A stretch of 64,000 bases of DNA from Excoecaria cochinchinensis. Its lineage: Eukaryota > Streptophyta > Magnoliopsida > Malpighiales > Euphorbiaceae. Made by a program: the position numbers and the translations under genes. Of this stretch, positions 35,451 through 48,600 are shown one piece after another. Every line of letters starts with the position of its first letter. Position 1 is the stretch's first letter. The stretch spans positions 124,001-188,000 of the forward strand of contig CANTUQ010000334.1 of NCBI GenBank assembly GCA_947683425.1, written 5' to 3'. The notes below the pieces were generated by a model that worked only from the letters and a program-made list of their open reading frames with translations, was not told the DNA's origin and ran no database searches.

Positions 35451-38400
35451 GGGCTTCTGAAGGCATTATACTAGGGGAAATCGCCGAAATCGAGAAATCG
35501 CCAAAAGTGATGAAATTTTGGATCCGGGTCGAATAATTCAGGAAAACCTGATCGGAATAGCTACTGGGAGCCTGCCGGTCACAATGCGTCGAGGATTGGC
35601 TTCGTCGTGACCTGACGAATATTTACGGGCTTCTGAAGGCATTATACTAGGGGAAATCGCCGAAATCGAGAAATCGCCAAAACTGGTGAAATTTTGGATC
35701 CGGGTCGAATAATTCAGGAAAACCTGATCGGAATAGCTACTGGGAGCCTGCCGGTCACAATGCGTCGAGGATTGGCTTCGTCGTGACCTGACGAATTTTT
35801 ACGGGCTTCTGAAGGCATTATACTAGGGGAAATCGCCGAAATCGAGAAATCGCCAAAAATGGTGAAATTTTGGATCCGGGTCGAATAATTCAGGAAAACC
35901 TGATCGGAATAGCTACTGGGAGCCTGCCGGTCACAATGCGTCGAGGATTGGCTTCGTCGTGACCTGACGAATTTTTACGGGCTTCTGAAGGCATTATACT
36001 AGGGGAAATCGCCGAAATCGAGAAATCGCCAAAAGTGGTGAAATTTTGGATCCGGGTCGAATAATTCAGGAAAACCTGATCGGAATAGCTACTGGGAGCC
36101 TGCCGGTCACAATGCGTCGAGGATTGGCTTCGTCGTGACCTGACGAATTTTTACGGGCTTCTGAAGGCATTATACTAGGGGAAGTCGCCGAAATCGAGAA
36201 ATCGCCAAAACTGGTGAAATTTTGGATCCGGGTCGAATAATTCAGGAAAACCTGATCGGAATAGTTACTGGGAGCCTGCCGGTCACAATGCGTCGAGGAT
36301 TGGCTTCGTCGTGACCTGACGAATTTTTACGGGCTTCTGAAGGCATTATACTAGGGGAAATCGCCGAAATCGAGAAATCGCCAAAACTGGTGAAATTTTG
36401 GATCCGGGTCGAATAATTCAGGAAAACCTGATCGGAATAGCTACTGGGAGCCTGCCGGTCACAATGCGCCGAGGATTGGCTTCCTCGTGACCTGACGAAT
36501 TTTTACGGGCTTCTGAAGGCATTATACTAGGGAAAATCGCCGAAATCGAGAAATCGCCAAAACTGGTGAAATTTTGGATCCGGGTCGAATAATTCAGGAA
36601 AACCTTATCGGAATAGCTACTGGGAGCCTGCCGGTCACAATGCGTCGAGGATTGGCTTCGTCGTGACCTGACGAATTTTTACGGGCTTCTGAAGGCATTA
36701 TACTTGGGGAAATCGCCGAAATCGAGAAATCGCCAAAAGTAGTGAAATTTTGGATCCGGGTCGAATAATTCAGGAAAACCTGATCGGAATAGATAATGGG
36801 AGCCTGCCGGTCACAATGCGTCGAGGATTGGCTTTGTCGTGACCTGACGAATTTTTACGGGCTTCTGAAGGCATTATACTAGGGGAAATCGCCGAAATCG
36901 AGAAATCGCCAAAAGTGGTGAAATTTTGGATCCGGGTCGAATAATTCAGGAAAACCTGATCGGAATAGCTACTGGGAGCCTGCCGGTCACAATGCGTCGA
37001 GGATTGGCTTCGTCGTGATCTGACGAATTTTTACGGGCTTCTGAAGACATTATACTAGGGGAAGTCCCCGAAATCGAGAAATCGCCAAAAGTGGTGAAAT
37101 TTTTGATCCGGGTCGAATAATTCTGGAAAACCTGTTCGGAATAGCTACTGGGAGCCTGCCGGTCACAATGCATCGAGGATTGGCTTCGTCGTGATCTGAC
37201 GAATTTTTACGGGCTTCTGAAGGCATTATACTAGGGGAAGTCGCCGAAATCGAGAAATCGCCAAAAGTGGTGAAATTTTTGATCCGGGTCGAATAATTCA
37301 GGAAAACCTGATCGGAATAGCTACTGGGAGCCTGCCGGTCACAATGCGTCGAGGATTGTCTTCGTCGTGACCTGACGAATTTTTACGGGCTTCTGAAGGC
37401 ATTATACTAGTGGAAGTCGCCGAAATCGAGAAATCGCCAAAAGTGGTGAAATTTTTGATCCGGGTCGAATAATTCAGGAAAACCTGATCGGAATAGCTAC
37501 TGGGAGCCTGCCGGTCACAATGCGTCGAGGATTGGCTTCGTCGGGACCTGACGAATTTTTACGGGCTTTTGAAGGCATTATACTAGGGGAAATCGCCGAA
37601 ATCGAGAAATCGCCAAAAGTGGTGAAATTTTGGATCCGGGTCGAATAATTCAGGAAAACCTGATCGGAATAGCTACTGGGAGCCTGCCGGTCACAATGCA
37701 TCGAGGATTGGCTTCGTGGTGACCTGACGAATTTTTACGGGCTTCTGAAGGCATTATACTAGGGGAAATCGCCGAAATCGAGAAATCGCCAAAACTGGTG
37801 AAATTTTGGATCCGGGTCGAATAATTCAGGAAAACCTGATCGGAATAGCTACTGGGAGCCTGCCGGTCAAAATGCGTCGAGGATTGGCTTCATCGTGACC
37901 TGACGAATTTTTACGGGCTTCTGAAGGCATTATACGAGGGGAAATCGCCGAAATCGAGAAATCGCCAAAAGTGGTGAAATTTTGGATCCGGGTCGAATAA
38001 TTCAGGAAAACCTGATCGGAATAGATACTGGGAGCCTGCCGGTCACAATGCGTCGAGGATTGGCTTCGTCGTGACCTGACGAATTTTTACGGGCTTCTGA
38101 AGGCATTATACTAGGGGAAATCGCCGAAATCGAGAAATCGCCAAAAGTGGTGAAATTTTGGATCCGGGTCGAATAATTCAGGAAAACCTGATCGGAATAG
38201 CTACTGGGAGCCTGCCGGTCACAATGCGTCGAGGATTGGCTTCGTCGTGACCTGACGAATTTTTACGGGCTTCTGAAGGCATTATACTGGGGGAAATCGC
38301 CGAAATCGAAAAATCGCCAAAAGTGGTGAAATTTTGGATCCGGGTCGAATAATTCAGGAAAACCTGATCGGAATAGTTACTGGGAGCCTGCCGGTCACAA

Positions 38401-39300
38401 TACGTCGAGGATTGGCTTCGTCGTGACCTGACGAATTTTTACGGGCTTCTGAAGGCATTATACTAGGGGAAATCGCCGAAATCGAGAAATCGCCAAAAGT
38501 GGTGAAATTTTGGATCCGGGTCGAATAATTCAGGAAAACCTGATCGGAATAGCTACTGGGAGCCTGCCGGTCACAATGCGTCGAGGATTGGCTTCGTCGT
38601 GACCTGACGAATTTTTACGGGCTTCTGAAGGCATTATACTAGGGGAAATCGCCGAAATCGAGAAATCGCCAAAAGTGATGAAATTTTGGATCCGGGTCGA
38701 ATAATTCAGGAAAACCTGATCAGAATAGCTACTGGGAGCCTGCACAATGCGTCGAGGATTGGCTTCGTCGTGACCTGACGAATTTTTACGGGCTTCTGAA
38801 GGCATTATACTAGGGGAAATCGCCGAAATCGAGAAATCGCCAAAAGTGGTGAAATTTTGGATCCGGGTCGAATAATTCAGGAAAACCTGATCGGAATAGC
38901 TACTGGGAGCCTGCCGGTCACAATGCGTCGAGGATTGGCTTCGTCGTGACCTGACGAATTTTTACGGGCTTCTGAAGGCATTATACTAGGGGAAATCGCC
39001 GAAATCGAGAAATCGCCAAAAGTGGTGAAATTTTGGATCCGGGTCGAATAATTCAGGAAAACCTGATCTGAATAGCTACTGGGAGCCTGCCGGTCACAAT
39101 GCGTCGAGGATTGGCTTCGTCGTGACCTGACGAATTTTTACGGGCTTCTGAAGGCATTATACTAGGGGAAATCGCCGAAATCGAAAAATCGCCAAAAGTG
39201 GTGAAATTTTGGATCCGGGTCGAATAATTCATGAAAACCTGATCGGAATAGCTACTGGGAGCCTGCCGGTCACAATACGTCGAGGATTGGCTTCGTCGTG
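35451..39300 (+). repeat. Block 7: more diverged 176-bp copies
   Basis: Private changes per monomer are more frequent here: AAAACTGGTG (near 35681, 36207, 36385, 36561, 37791), GAAGTCGCC or GAAGTCCCC (36181, 37061, 37238, 37412), TTTTTGATCC which destroys the BamHI site (37113, 37279, 37459), TTCTGGAAAACCTGTTCGG near 37120, and GAAAAATCG (38306, 39181). It includes the single 171-bp copy. All else is 176 bp. No gene is visible. Confidence 0.85.
38699..38869 (+). repeat. 171-bp monomer with a 5-bp deletion
   Basis: This copy reads GAGCCTGCACAATGCG, having lost five bases of the CCGGTC segment. I saw this deletion only once in the window. It also carries GATCAGAAT in place of GATCGGAAT. It falls between two related copies near 38.3 and 39.2 kb that share a GAAAAATCG change, so their spacing is 875 rather than 880 bp. 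Confidence 0.85.
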
Positions 39301-41421
39301 ACCTGACGAATTTTTACGGGCTTCTGAAGGCATTATACTAGGGGAAATCGCCGAAATCGCCAAAAGTGGTGAAATTTTGGATCCGGGTCGAATAATTCAG
39401 GAAAACCTGATCGGAATAGCTACTGGGAGCCTGCCGGTCACAATGCGTCGAGGATTGGCTTCGTCGTGACCTGACAAATTTTTGCGGGCTTCTGAAGGCA
39501 TTATACTAGGGGAAATCGCCGAAATCTAGAAATCGCCAAAAGTGGTGAAATTTTGGATCCGGGTCGAATAATTCAGGAAAACCTGATCGGAATAGCTACT
39601 GGGAGCCTGCCGGTCACAATGCGTCGAGGATTGGCTTCGTCGTGACCTGACGAATTTTTGCGGGCTTCTGAAGGCATTATACTAGGGGAAATCGCCGAAA
39701 TCGCCAAAAGTGGTGAAATTTTGGATCCGAGTCGAATAATTCAGGAAAACCTGATCGGAATAGCTACTGGGAGCCTGCCGGTCACAATGCGTCGAGGATT
39801 GGCTTCGTCGTGACCTGACGAATTTTTGCGGGCTTCTGAAGGCATTATACTAGGGGAAATCGCCGAAATCGCCAAAAGTGGTGAAATTTTGGATCCGGGT
39901 CGAATAATTCAGGAAAACCTGATCGGAATAGCTACTGGGAGCCTGCCGGTCACAATGCGTCGAGGATTGGCTTCGTCGTGACCTGACAAATTTTTGCAGG
40001 CTTCTGAAGGCATTATACTAGGGGAAATCGCCGAAATCGAGAAATCGCCAAAAGTGGTGAAATTTTGGATCCGGGTCGAATAATTCAGGAAAACCTGATC
40101 GGAATAGCTACTGGGAGCCTGCCGGTCACAATGCGTCGAGGATTGGCTTCGTCGTGACCTGACAAATTTTTGCAGGCTTCTGAAGGCATTATACTAGGGG
40201 AAATCGCCGAAATCGAGAAATCGCCAAAAGTGGTGAAATTTTGGATCCGGGTCGAATAATTCAGGAAAACCTGATCGGAATAGCTACTGGGAGCCTGCCG
40301 GTCACAATGCGTCGAGGATTGGCTTTGTCATGACCTGACGAATTTTTGCGGGCTTCTGAAGGCATTATACTAGGGGAAATCGCCGAAATCGCCAAAAGTG
40401 GTGAAATTTTGGATCCGGGTCGAATAATTCAGGAAAACCTGATCGGAATAGCTACTGGGAGCCTGCCGGTCACAATGCGTCGAGGATTGGCTTCGTCGTG
40501 ACCTGACGAATTTTTGCGGGCTTCTGAAGGCATTATACTAGGGGAAATCGCCGAAATCGAGAAATCGCCAAAAGTGGTGAAATTTTGGATCCGGGTCGAA
40601 TAATTCAGGAAAACCTGATCGGAATAGCTACTGGGAGCCTGCCGGTCACAATGCGTCGAGGATTGGCTTCGTCGTGACCTGACGAATTTTTGCGGGCTTC
40701 TGAAGGCATTATACTAGGGGAAATCGCCGAAATCGCCAAAAGTGGTGAAATTTTGGATCCGGGTCGAATAATTCAGGAAAACCTGATCGGAATAGCTACT
40801 GGGAGCCTGCCGGTCACAATGCGTCGAGGATTGGCTTCGTCGTGACCTGACGAATTTTTGCGGGCTTCTGAAGGCATTATACTAGGGGAAATCGCCGATA
40901 TCGAGAAATCGCCAAAAGTGGTGAAATTTTGGATCCGGGTCGAATAATTCAGGAAAACCTAATCGGAATAGCTACTGGGAGCCTGCCGGTCACAATGCGT
41001 CGAGGATTGGCTTCGTCGTGACCTGACGAATTTTTACGGGCTTCTGAAGGCATTATACTAGGGGAAATCGCCGAAATCGAAAAATCGCCAAAAGTGGTGA
41101 AATTTTGGATCCGGGTCGAATAATTCAGGAAAACCTGATCGGAATAGCTACTGGGAGCCTGCCGGTCACAATACGTCGAGGATTGGCTTCGTCGTGACCT
41201 GACGAATTTTTACGGGCTTCTGAAGGCATTATACTAGGGGAAATCGCCGAAATCGCCAAAAGTGGTGAAATTTTGGATCCGGGTCGAATAATTCAGGAAA
41301 ACCTGATCGGAATAGCTATTGGGAGCCTGCCGGTCACAATGCGTCGAGGATTGGCTTCGTCGTGACCTGACAAATTTTTGCGGGCTTCTGAAGGCATTAT
41401 ACTAGGGGAAATCGCCGAAAT
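39181..41421 (+). repeat. 1896-bp, 11-monomer repeat
   Basis: GAAAAATCG (39181/41077), ATCTAGAAATCG (39525/41421) and GATCCGAGTC (39724/41620) recur at exactly 1896 bp, i.e. eleven monomers of which five are short. Confidence 0.88.
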
Positions 41422-44400
41422 CTAGAAATCGCCAAAAGTGGTGAAATTTTGGATCCGGGTCGAATAATTCAGGAAAACCTGATCGGAATAGCTACTGGGA
41501 GCCTGCCGGTCACAATGCGTCGAGGATTGGCTTCGTCGTGACCTGACGAATTTTTGCGGGCTTCTGAAGGCATTATACTAGGGGAAATCGCCGAAATCGC
41601 CAAAAGTGGTGAAATTTTGGATCCGAGTCGAATAATTCAGGAAAACCTGATCGGAATAGCTACTGGGAGCCTGCCGGTCACAATGCGTCGAGGATTGGCT
41701 TCGTCGTGACCTGACGAATTTTTGCGGGCTTCTGAAGGAATTATACTAGGGGAAATCGCCGAAATCGCCAAAAGTGGTGAAATTTTGGATCCGGGTCGAA
41801 TAATTCAGGAAAACCTGATCGGAATAGCTACTGGGAGCCTGCCGGTCACAATGCGTCGAGGATTGGCTTCGTCGTGACCTGACAAATTTTTGCGGGCTTC
41901 TGAAGGCATTATACTAGGGGAAATCGCCGAAATCGAGAAATCGCCAAAAGTGGTGAAATTTTGGATCCGGGTCGAATAATTCAGGAAAACCTGATCGGAA
42001 TAGCTACTGGGAGCCTGCCGGTCACAATGTGTCGAGGATTGGCTTCGTCGTGACCTGACGAATTTTTGCGGGCTTCTGAAGGCATTATACTAGGGGAAAT
42101 CGCCGAAATCGCCAAAAGTGGTGAAATTTTGGATCCGGGTCGAATAATTCAGGAAAACCTGATCGGAATAGCTACTGGGAGCCTGCCGGTCACAATGCGT
42201 CGAGGATTGGCTTCGTCGTGACCTGACGAATTTTTGCGGGCTTCTGAAGGCATTATACTAGGGGAAATCGCCGAAATCGAGAAATCGCCAAAAGTGGTGA
42301 AATTTTGGATCCGGGTCGAATAATTCAGGAAAACCTGATCGGAATAGCTACTGGGAGCCTGCCGGTCACAATGCGTCGAGGATTGGCTTCGTCGTGACCT
42401 GACAAATTTTTGCGGGCTTCTGAAGGCATTATACTAGGGGAAATCGCCGAAATCGAGAAATCGCCAAAAGTGGTGAAATTTTGGATCCGGGTCGAATAAT
42501 TCAGGAACACCTGATCGAAATAGCTACTGGGAGCCTGCCGGTCACAATGCGTCGAGGATTGGCTTCGTCGTGACCTGACGAATTTTTGCGGGCTTCTGAA
42601 GGCATTATACTAGGGGAAATCGCCGAAATCGCCAAAAGTGGTGAAATTTTGGATCCGAGTCGAATAATTCAGGAAAACCTGATCGGAATAGCTACTGGGA
42701 GCCTGCCGGTCACAATGCGTCGAGGATTGGCTTCGTCGTGACCTGACGAATTTTTGCGGGCTTCTGAAGGAATTATACTAGGGGAAAGCGCCGAAATCGC
42801 CAAAAGTGGTGAAATTTTGGATCCGGGTCGAATAATTCAGGAAAACCTGATCGGAATAGCTACTGGGAGCCTGCCGGTCACAATGCGTCGAGGATTGGCT
42901 TCGTCGTGACCTGACAAATTTTTGCGGGCTTCTGAAGGCATTATACTAGGGGAAATCGCCGAAATCGAGAAATCGCCAAAAGTGGTGAAATTTTGGATCC
43001 GGGTCGAATAATTCAGGAAAACCTGATCGGAATAGCTACTGGGAGCCTGCCGGTCACAATGTGTCGAGGATTGGCTTCGTCGTGACCTGACGAATTTTTG
43101 CGGGCTTCTGAAGGCATTATACTAGGGGAAATCGCCGAAATCGCCAAAAGTGGTGAAATTTTGGATCCGGGTCGAATAATTCAGGAAAACCTGATCGGAA
43201 TAGCTACTGGGAGCCTGCCGGTCACAATGCGTCGAGGATTGGCTTCGTCGTGACCTGACGAATTTTTGCGGGCTTCTGAAGGCATTATACTAGGGGAAAT
43301 CGCCGAAATCGAGAAATCGCCAAAAGTGGTGAAATTTTGGATCCGGGTCGAATAATTCAGGAAAACCTGATCGGAATAGCTACTGGGAGCCTGCCGGTCA
43401 CAATGCGTCGAGGATTGGCTTCGTCGTGACCTGACGAATTTTTGCGGGCTTCTGAAGGCATTATACTAGGGGAAATCGCCGAAATCGAGAAATCGCCAAA
43501 AGTGGTGAAATTTTGGATCCGGGTCGAATAATTCAGGAAAACCTGATCGGAATAGCTACTGGGAGCCTGCCGGTCACAATGCGTCGAGGATTGGCTTCGT
43601 CGTGACCTGACGAATTTTTGCGGGCTTCTGAAGGCATTATACTAGGGGAAATCGCCGAAATCGAGGAAATCGCCAAAAGTGGTGAAATTTTGGATCCGGG
43701 TCGAATAATTCAGGAAAACCTGATCGGAATAGCTACTGGGAGCCTGCCGGTCACAATGCGTCGAGGATTGGCTTCGTCGTGACCTGACGAATTTTTGCGG
43801 GCTTCTGAAGGCATTATACTAGGGGAAATCGCCGAAATCGAGAAATCGCCAAAAGTGGTGAAATTTTGGATCCGGGTCGAATAATTCAGGAAAACCTGAT
43901 CGGAATAGCTACTGGGAGCCTGCCGGTCACAATGCGTCGAGGATTGGCTTCGTCGTGACCTGACGAATTTTTGCGGGCTTCTGAAGGCATTATACTAGGG
44001 GAAATCGCCGAAATCGCCAAAAGTGGTGAAATTTTGGATCCGGGTCGAATAATTCAGGAAAACCTGATCGGAATAGCTACTGGGAGCCTGCCGGTCACAA
44101 TGCGTCGAGGATTGGCTTCGTCGTGACCTGACGAATTTTTGCGGGCTTCTGAAGGTATTATACTAGGGGAAATCGCCGAAATCGAGAAATCGCCAAAAGT
44201 GGTGAAATTTTGGATCCGGGTCGAATAATTCAGGAAAACCTGATCGGAATAGCTACTGGGAGTCTGCCGGTCATAATGCGTCGAGGATTGGCTTCGTCGT
44301 GACCTGACGAATTTTTGCGGGCTTCTGAAGGCATTATACTAGGGGAAATCGCCGAAATCGAGAAATCGCCAAAAGTGGTGAAATTTTGGATCCGGGTCGA

Positions 44401-45690
44401 ATAATTCAGGAAAACCTGATCGGAATAGCTACTGGGAGCCTGCCGGTCACAATGCGTCGAGGATTGGCTTCGTCGTGACCTGACGAATTTTTGCGGGCTT
44501 CTGAAGGCATTATACTAGGGGAAATCGCCGAAATCGAGAAATCGCCAAAAGTGGTGAAATTTTGGATCCGGGTCGAATAATTCAGGAAAACCTGATCGGA
44601 ATAGCTACTGGGAGCCTGCCGGTCACAATGCGTTGAGGATTGGCTTCGTCGTGACCTGACGAATTTTTGCGGGCTTCTGAAGGCATTATACTAGGGGAAA
44701 TCGCCGAAATCGAGAAATCGCCAAAAGTGGTGAAATTTTGGATCCGGGTCGAATAATTCAGGAAAACCTAATCGGAATAGCTACTGGGAGCCTGCCGGTC
44801 ACAATGCGTCGAGGATTGGCTTCGTCGTGACCTGACGAATTTTTACGGGCTTCTGAAGGCATTATACTAGGGGAAATCGCCGAAATCGAGAAATCGCCAA
44901 AAGTGGTGAAATTTTGGATCCGGGTCGAATAATTCAGGAAAACCTGATCGGAATAGCTACTGGGAGCATGCCGGTCACAATGCGTCGAGGATTGGCTTCG
45001 TCGTGACCTGAAGAATTTTTACGGGCTTCTGAAGGCATTATACTAGGAGAAATCGCCGAAATCGAGAAATCGCCAAAAGTGGTGAAATTTTGGATCCGGG
45101 TCGAATAATTCAGGAAAACCTGATCGGAATAGCTACTGGGAGCCTGCCGGTTACAATGCGTCGAGGATTGGCTTCGTCGTGACCTGACGAATTTTTGCGG
45201 GCTTCTGAAGGCATTATACTAGGGGAAATCGCCGAAATCGCCAAAAGTGGTGAAATTTTGGATCCGAGTCGAATAATTCAGGAAAACCTGATCGGAATAG
45301 CTACTGGGAGCCTGCCGGTCACAATGCATCGAGGATTGGCTTCGTCGTGACCTGACGAATTTTTGCGGGCTTCTGAAGGCATTATACTAGGGGAAATCCC
45401 CGAAATCGCCAAAAGTGGTGAAATTTTTGATCCGGGTCGAATAATTCAGGAAAACCTGATCGGAATAGCTACTGGGAGCCTGCCGGTCACAATGCGTCGA
45501 GGATTGGCTTCGTCGTGACCTGACGAATTTTTGCGGGCTTCTGAAGGCATTATACTAGGGGAAATCGCCGAAATCGAGAAATCGCCAAAAGTGGTGAAAT
45601 TTTGGATCCGGGTCGAATAATTCAGGAAAACCTGATCGGAATAGCTACTAGGAGCCTGCCGGTCACAATGCGTCGAGGATTGGCTTCGTC
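39301..45690 (+). repeat. Block 8: array rich in 168-bp copies, macro-repeat copy 1
   Basis: Sixteen of the 50 short monomers lie here, often alternating with 176-bp units. Markers are GACAAATTTTTGC (39471, 39985, 40161, 41370, 41881, 42403, 42912), GATCCGAGTC (39724, 41620, 42652, 45261), GCCGATATCG (40897) and AGTCTGCCGGTCATAATG (44261). A one-base insertion occurs near 43661 (GAGGAAATCGCC). Internal repeats have periods of 1896 bp (39.2-41.4 kb) and 1032 bp (41.6-43.1 kb). The block recurs at about 49.6-55.3 kb. No gene is visible. Confidence 0.9.
41620..43100 (+). repeat. 1032-bp hexamer higher-order repeat
   Basis: GATCCGAGTC (41620/42652), GGAATTATAC (41737/42769) and AATGTGTCG (42027/43059) recur at exactly 1032 bp, equal to three 176-bp and three 168-bp monomers. 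Confidence 0.9.
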
Positions 45691-48600
45691 GTGACCTGAC
45701 GAATCTTTACGGGCTTCTGAAGGCATTATACTAGGGGAAATCGCCGAAATCGAGAAATCGCCAAAAGTGGTGAAATTTTGGATCCGGGTCGAATAATTCA
45801 GGAAAACCTGATCGGAATAGCTACTGGGAGCCTGCCGGTCACAATGCGTCGAGGATTGGCTTCGTCGTGACCTGACGAATCTTTACGGGCTTCTGAAGGC
45901 ATTATACTAGGGGAAATCGCCGAAATCGCCAAAAGTGGTGAAATTTTGGATCCGGGTCGAATAATTCAGGAAAACCTGATCGGAATAGCTATTGGGAGCC
46001 TGCCGGTCACAATGCGTCGAGGATTGGCTTCGTCGTGACCTGACGAATCTTTACGGGCTTCTGAAGGCATTATACTAGGGGAAATCGCCGAAATCGGGAA
46101 ATCGCCAAAAGTGGTGAAATTTTGGATCCGGGTCGAATAATTCAGGAAAACCTGATCGGAATAGCTACTGGGAGCCTGCCGGTCACAATGCGTCGAGGAT
46201 TGGCGTCGTCGTGACCTGACGAATCTTTACGGGCTTCTGAAGGCATTATACTAGGGGAAATCGCCGAAATCGAGAAATCGCCAAAAGTGATGAAATTTTG
46301 GATCCGGGTCGAATAATTCAGGAAAACCTGATCGGAATAGCTACTGGGAGCCTGCCGGTCACAATGCGTCGAGGATTGGCTTCGTCGTGACCTGACGAAT
46401 CTTTACGGGCTTCTGAAGGCATTATACTAGGGGAAATCGCCGAAATCGAGAAATCGCCAAAAGTGGTGAAATTTTGGATCCGGGTCGAATAATTCAGGAA
46501 AACCTGATCGGAATAGCTACTGGGAGCCTGCCGGTCACAATGCGTCGAGGATTGGCTTCGTCGTGACCTGACGAATCTTTACGGGCTTCTGAAGGCATTA
46601 TACTAGGGGAAATCGCCGAAATCGCCAAAAGTGGTGAAATTTTGGATCCGGGTCGAATAATTCAGGAAAACCTGATCGGAATAGCTACTGGGAGCCTGCC
46701 GGTCACAATGCGTCGAGGATTGGCTTCGTCGTGACCTGACGAATCTTTACGGGCTTCTGAAGGAATTATACTAGGGGAAATCGCCGAAATCGAGAAATCG
46801 CCAAAAGTGATGAAATTTTGGATCCGGGTCGAATAATTCAGGAAAACCTGATCGGAATAGCTACTGGGAGCCTGCCGGTCACAATACGTCGAGGATTGGC
46901 TTCGTCGTGACCTGACGAATCTTTACGGGCTTCTGAAGGCATTATACTAGGGGAAATCGCCGAAATCGAGAAATCGCCAAAAGTGGTGAAATTTTGGATC
47001 CGGGTCGAATAATTCAGGAAAACCTGATCGGAATAGCTACTCGGAGCCTGCCGGTCACAATGCGTCGAGGATTGGCTTCGTCGTGACCTGACGAATCTTT
47101 ACGGGCTTCTGAAGGCATTATACTAGGGGAAATCGCCGAAATCGAGAAATCGCCAAAAGTGGTGAAATTTTGGATCCGGGTCGAATAATTCAGGAAAACC
47201 TGATCGGAATAGCTACTGGGAGCCTGCCGGTCACAATGCGTCGAGGATTGGCTTCGTCGTGACCTGACGAATCTTTACGGGCTTCTGAAGGCATTATACT
47301 AGGGGAAATCGCCGAAATCGAGAAATCGCCAAAAGTGGTGAAATTTTGGATCCGGGTCGAATAATTCAGGAAAACCTGATCGGAATAGCTACTGGGAGCC
47401 TGCCGGTCACAATGCGTCGAGGATTGGCTTCGTCGTGACCTGACGAATCTTTACGGGCTTCTGAAGGCATTATACTAGGGGAAATCGCCGAAATCGAGAA
47501 ATCGCCAAAAGTGGTGAAATTTTGGATCCGGGTCGAATAATTCAGGAAAACCTGATCGGAATAGCTACTGGGAGCCTGCCGGTCACAATGCGTCGAGGAT
47601 TGGCTTCGTCGTGACCTGACGAATCTTTACGGGCTTCTGAAGGCATTATACTAGGGGAAATCGCCGAAATCGAGAAATCGCCAAAAGTGATGAAATTTTG
47701 GATCCGGGTCGAATAATTCAGGAAAACCTGATCGGAATAGCTACTGGGAGCCTGCCGGTCACAATACGTCGAGGATTGGCTTCGTCGTGACCTGACGAAT
47801 CTTTACGGGCTTCTGAAGGCATTATACTAGGGGAAATCGCCGAAATCGAGAAATCGCCAAAAGTGGTGAAATTTTGGATCCGGGTCGAATAATTCAGGAA
47901 AACCTGATCGGAATAGCTACTGGGAGCCTGCCGGTCACAATGCATCGAGGATTGGCTTCGTCGTGACCTGACGAATCTTTACGGGCTTCTGAAGGCATTA
48001 TACTAGGGGAAATCGCCGAAATCGAGAAATCGCCAAAAGTGGTGAAATTTTGGATCCGGGTAGAATAATTCAGGAAAACCTGATCGGAATAGCTACTGGG
48101 AGCCTGCCGGTCACAATGCGTCGAGGATTGGCTTCGTCGTGACCTGACGAATCTTTACGGGCTTCTGAAGGCATTATACTAGGGGAAATCGCCGAAATCG
48201 AGAAATCGCCAAAAGTGGTGAAATTTTGGATCCGGGTCGAATAATTCAGGAAAACCTTATCGGAATAGCTACTGGGTGCCTGCCGGTCACAATGCGTCGA
48301 GGATTGGCGTCGTCGTGACCTGACGAATCTTTACGGGCTTCTGAAGTCATTATACTAGGGGAAATCACCGAAATCGAGAAAACGCCAAAAGTGATGAAAT
48401 TTTGGATCCGGGTCGAATAATTCAGGAAAACCTGATCGGAATAGCTACTGGGAGCCTGCCGGTCACAATGCGTCGAGGATTGGCTTCGTCGTGACCTGAC
48501 GAATCTTTACGGGCTTCTGAAGGCATTATACTAGGGGAAATCGCCGAAATCGAGAAATCGCTAAAAGTGGTGAAATTTTGGATCCGGGTCGAATAATTCA

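Noticed and set aside
38530..38805. 91-codon minus-strand open frame that looks like a duplicated peptide.
   Set aside because: The 5-bp deletion near 38743 joins two frames of neighbouring monomers. It is a consequence of the deletion, not a gene.
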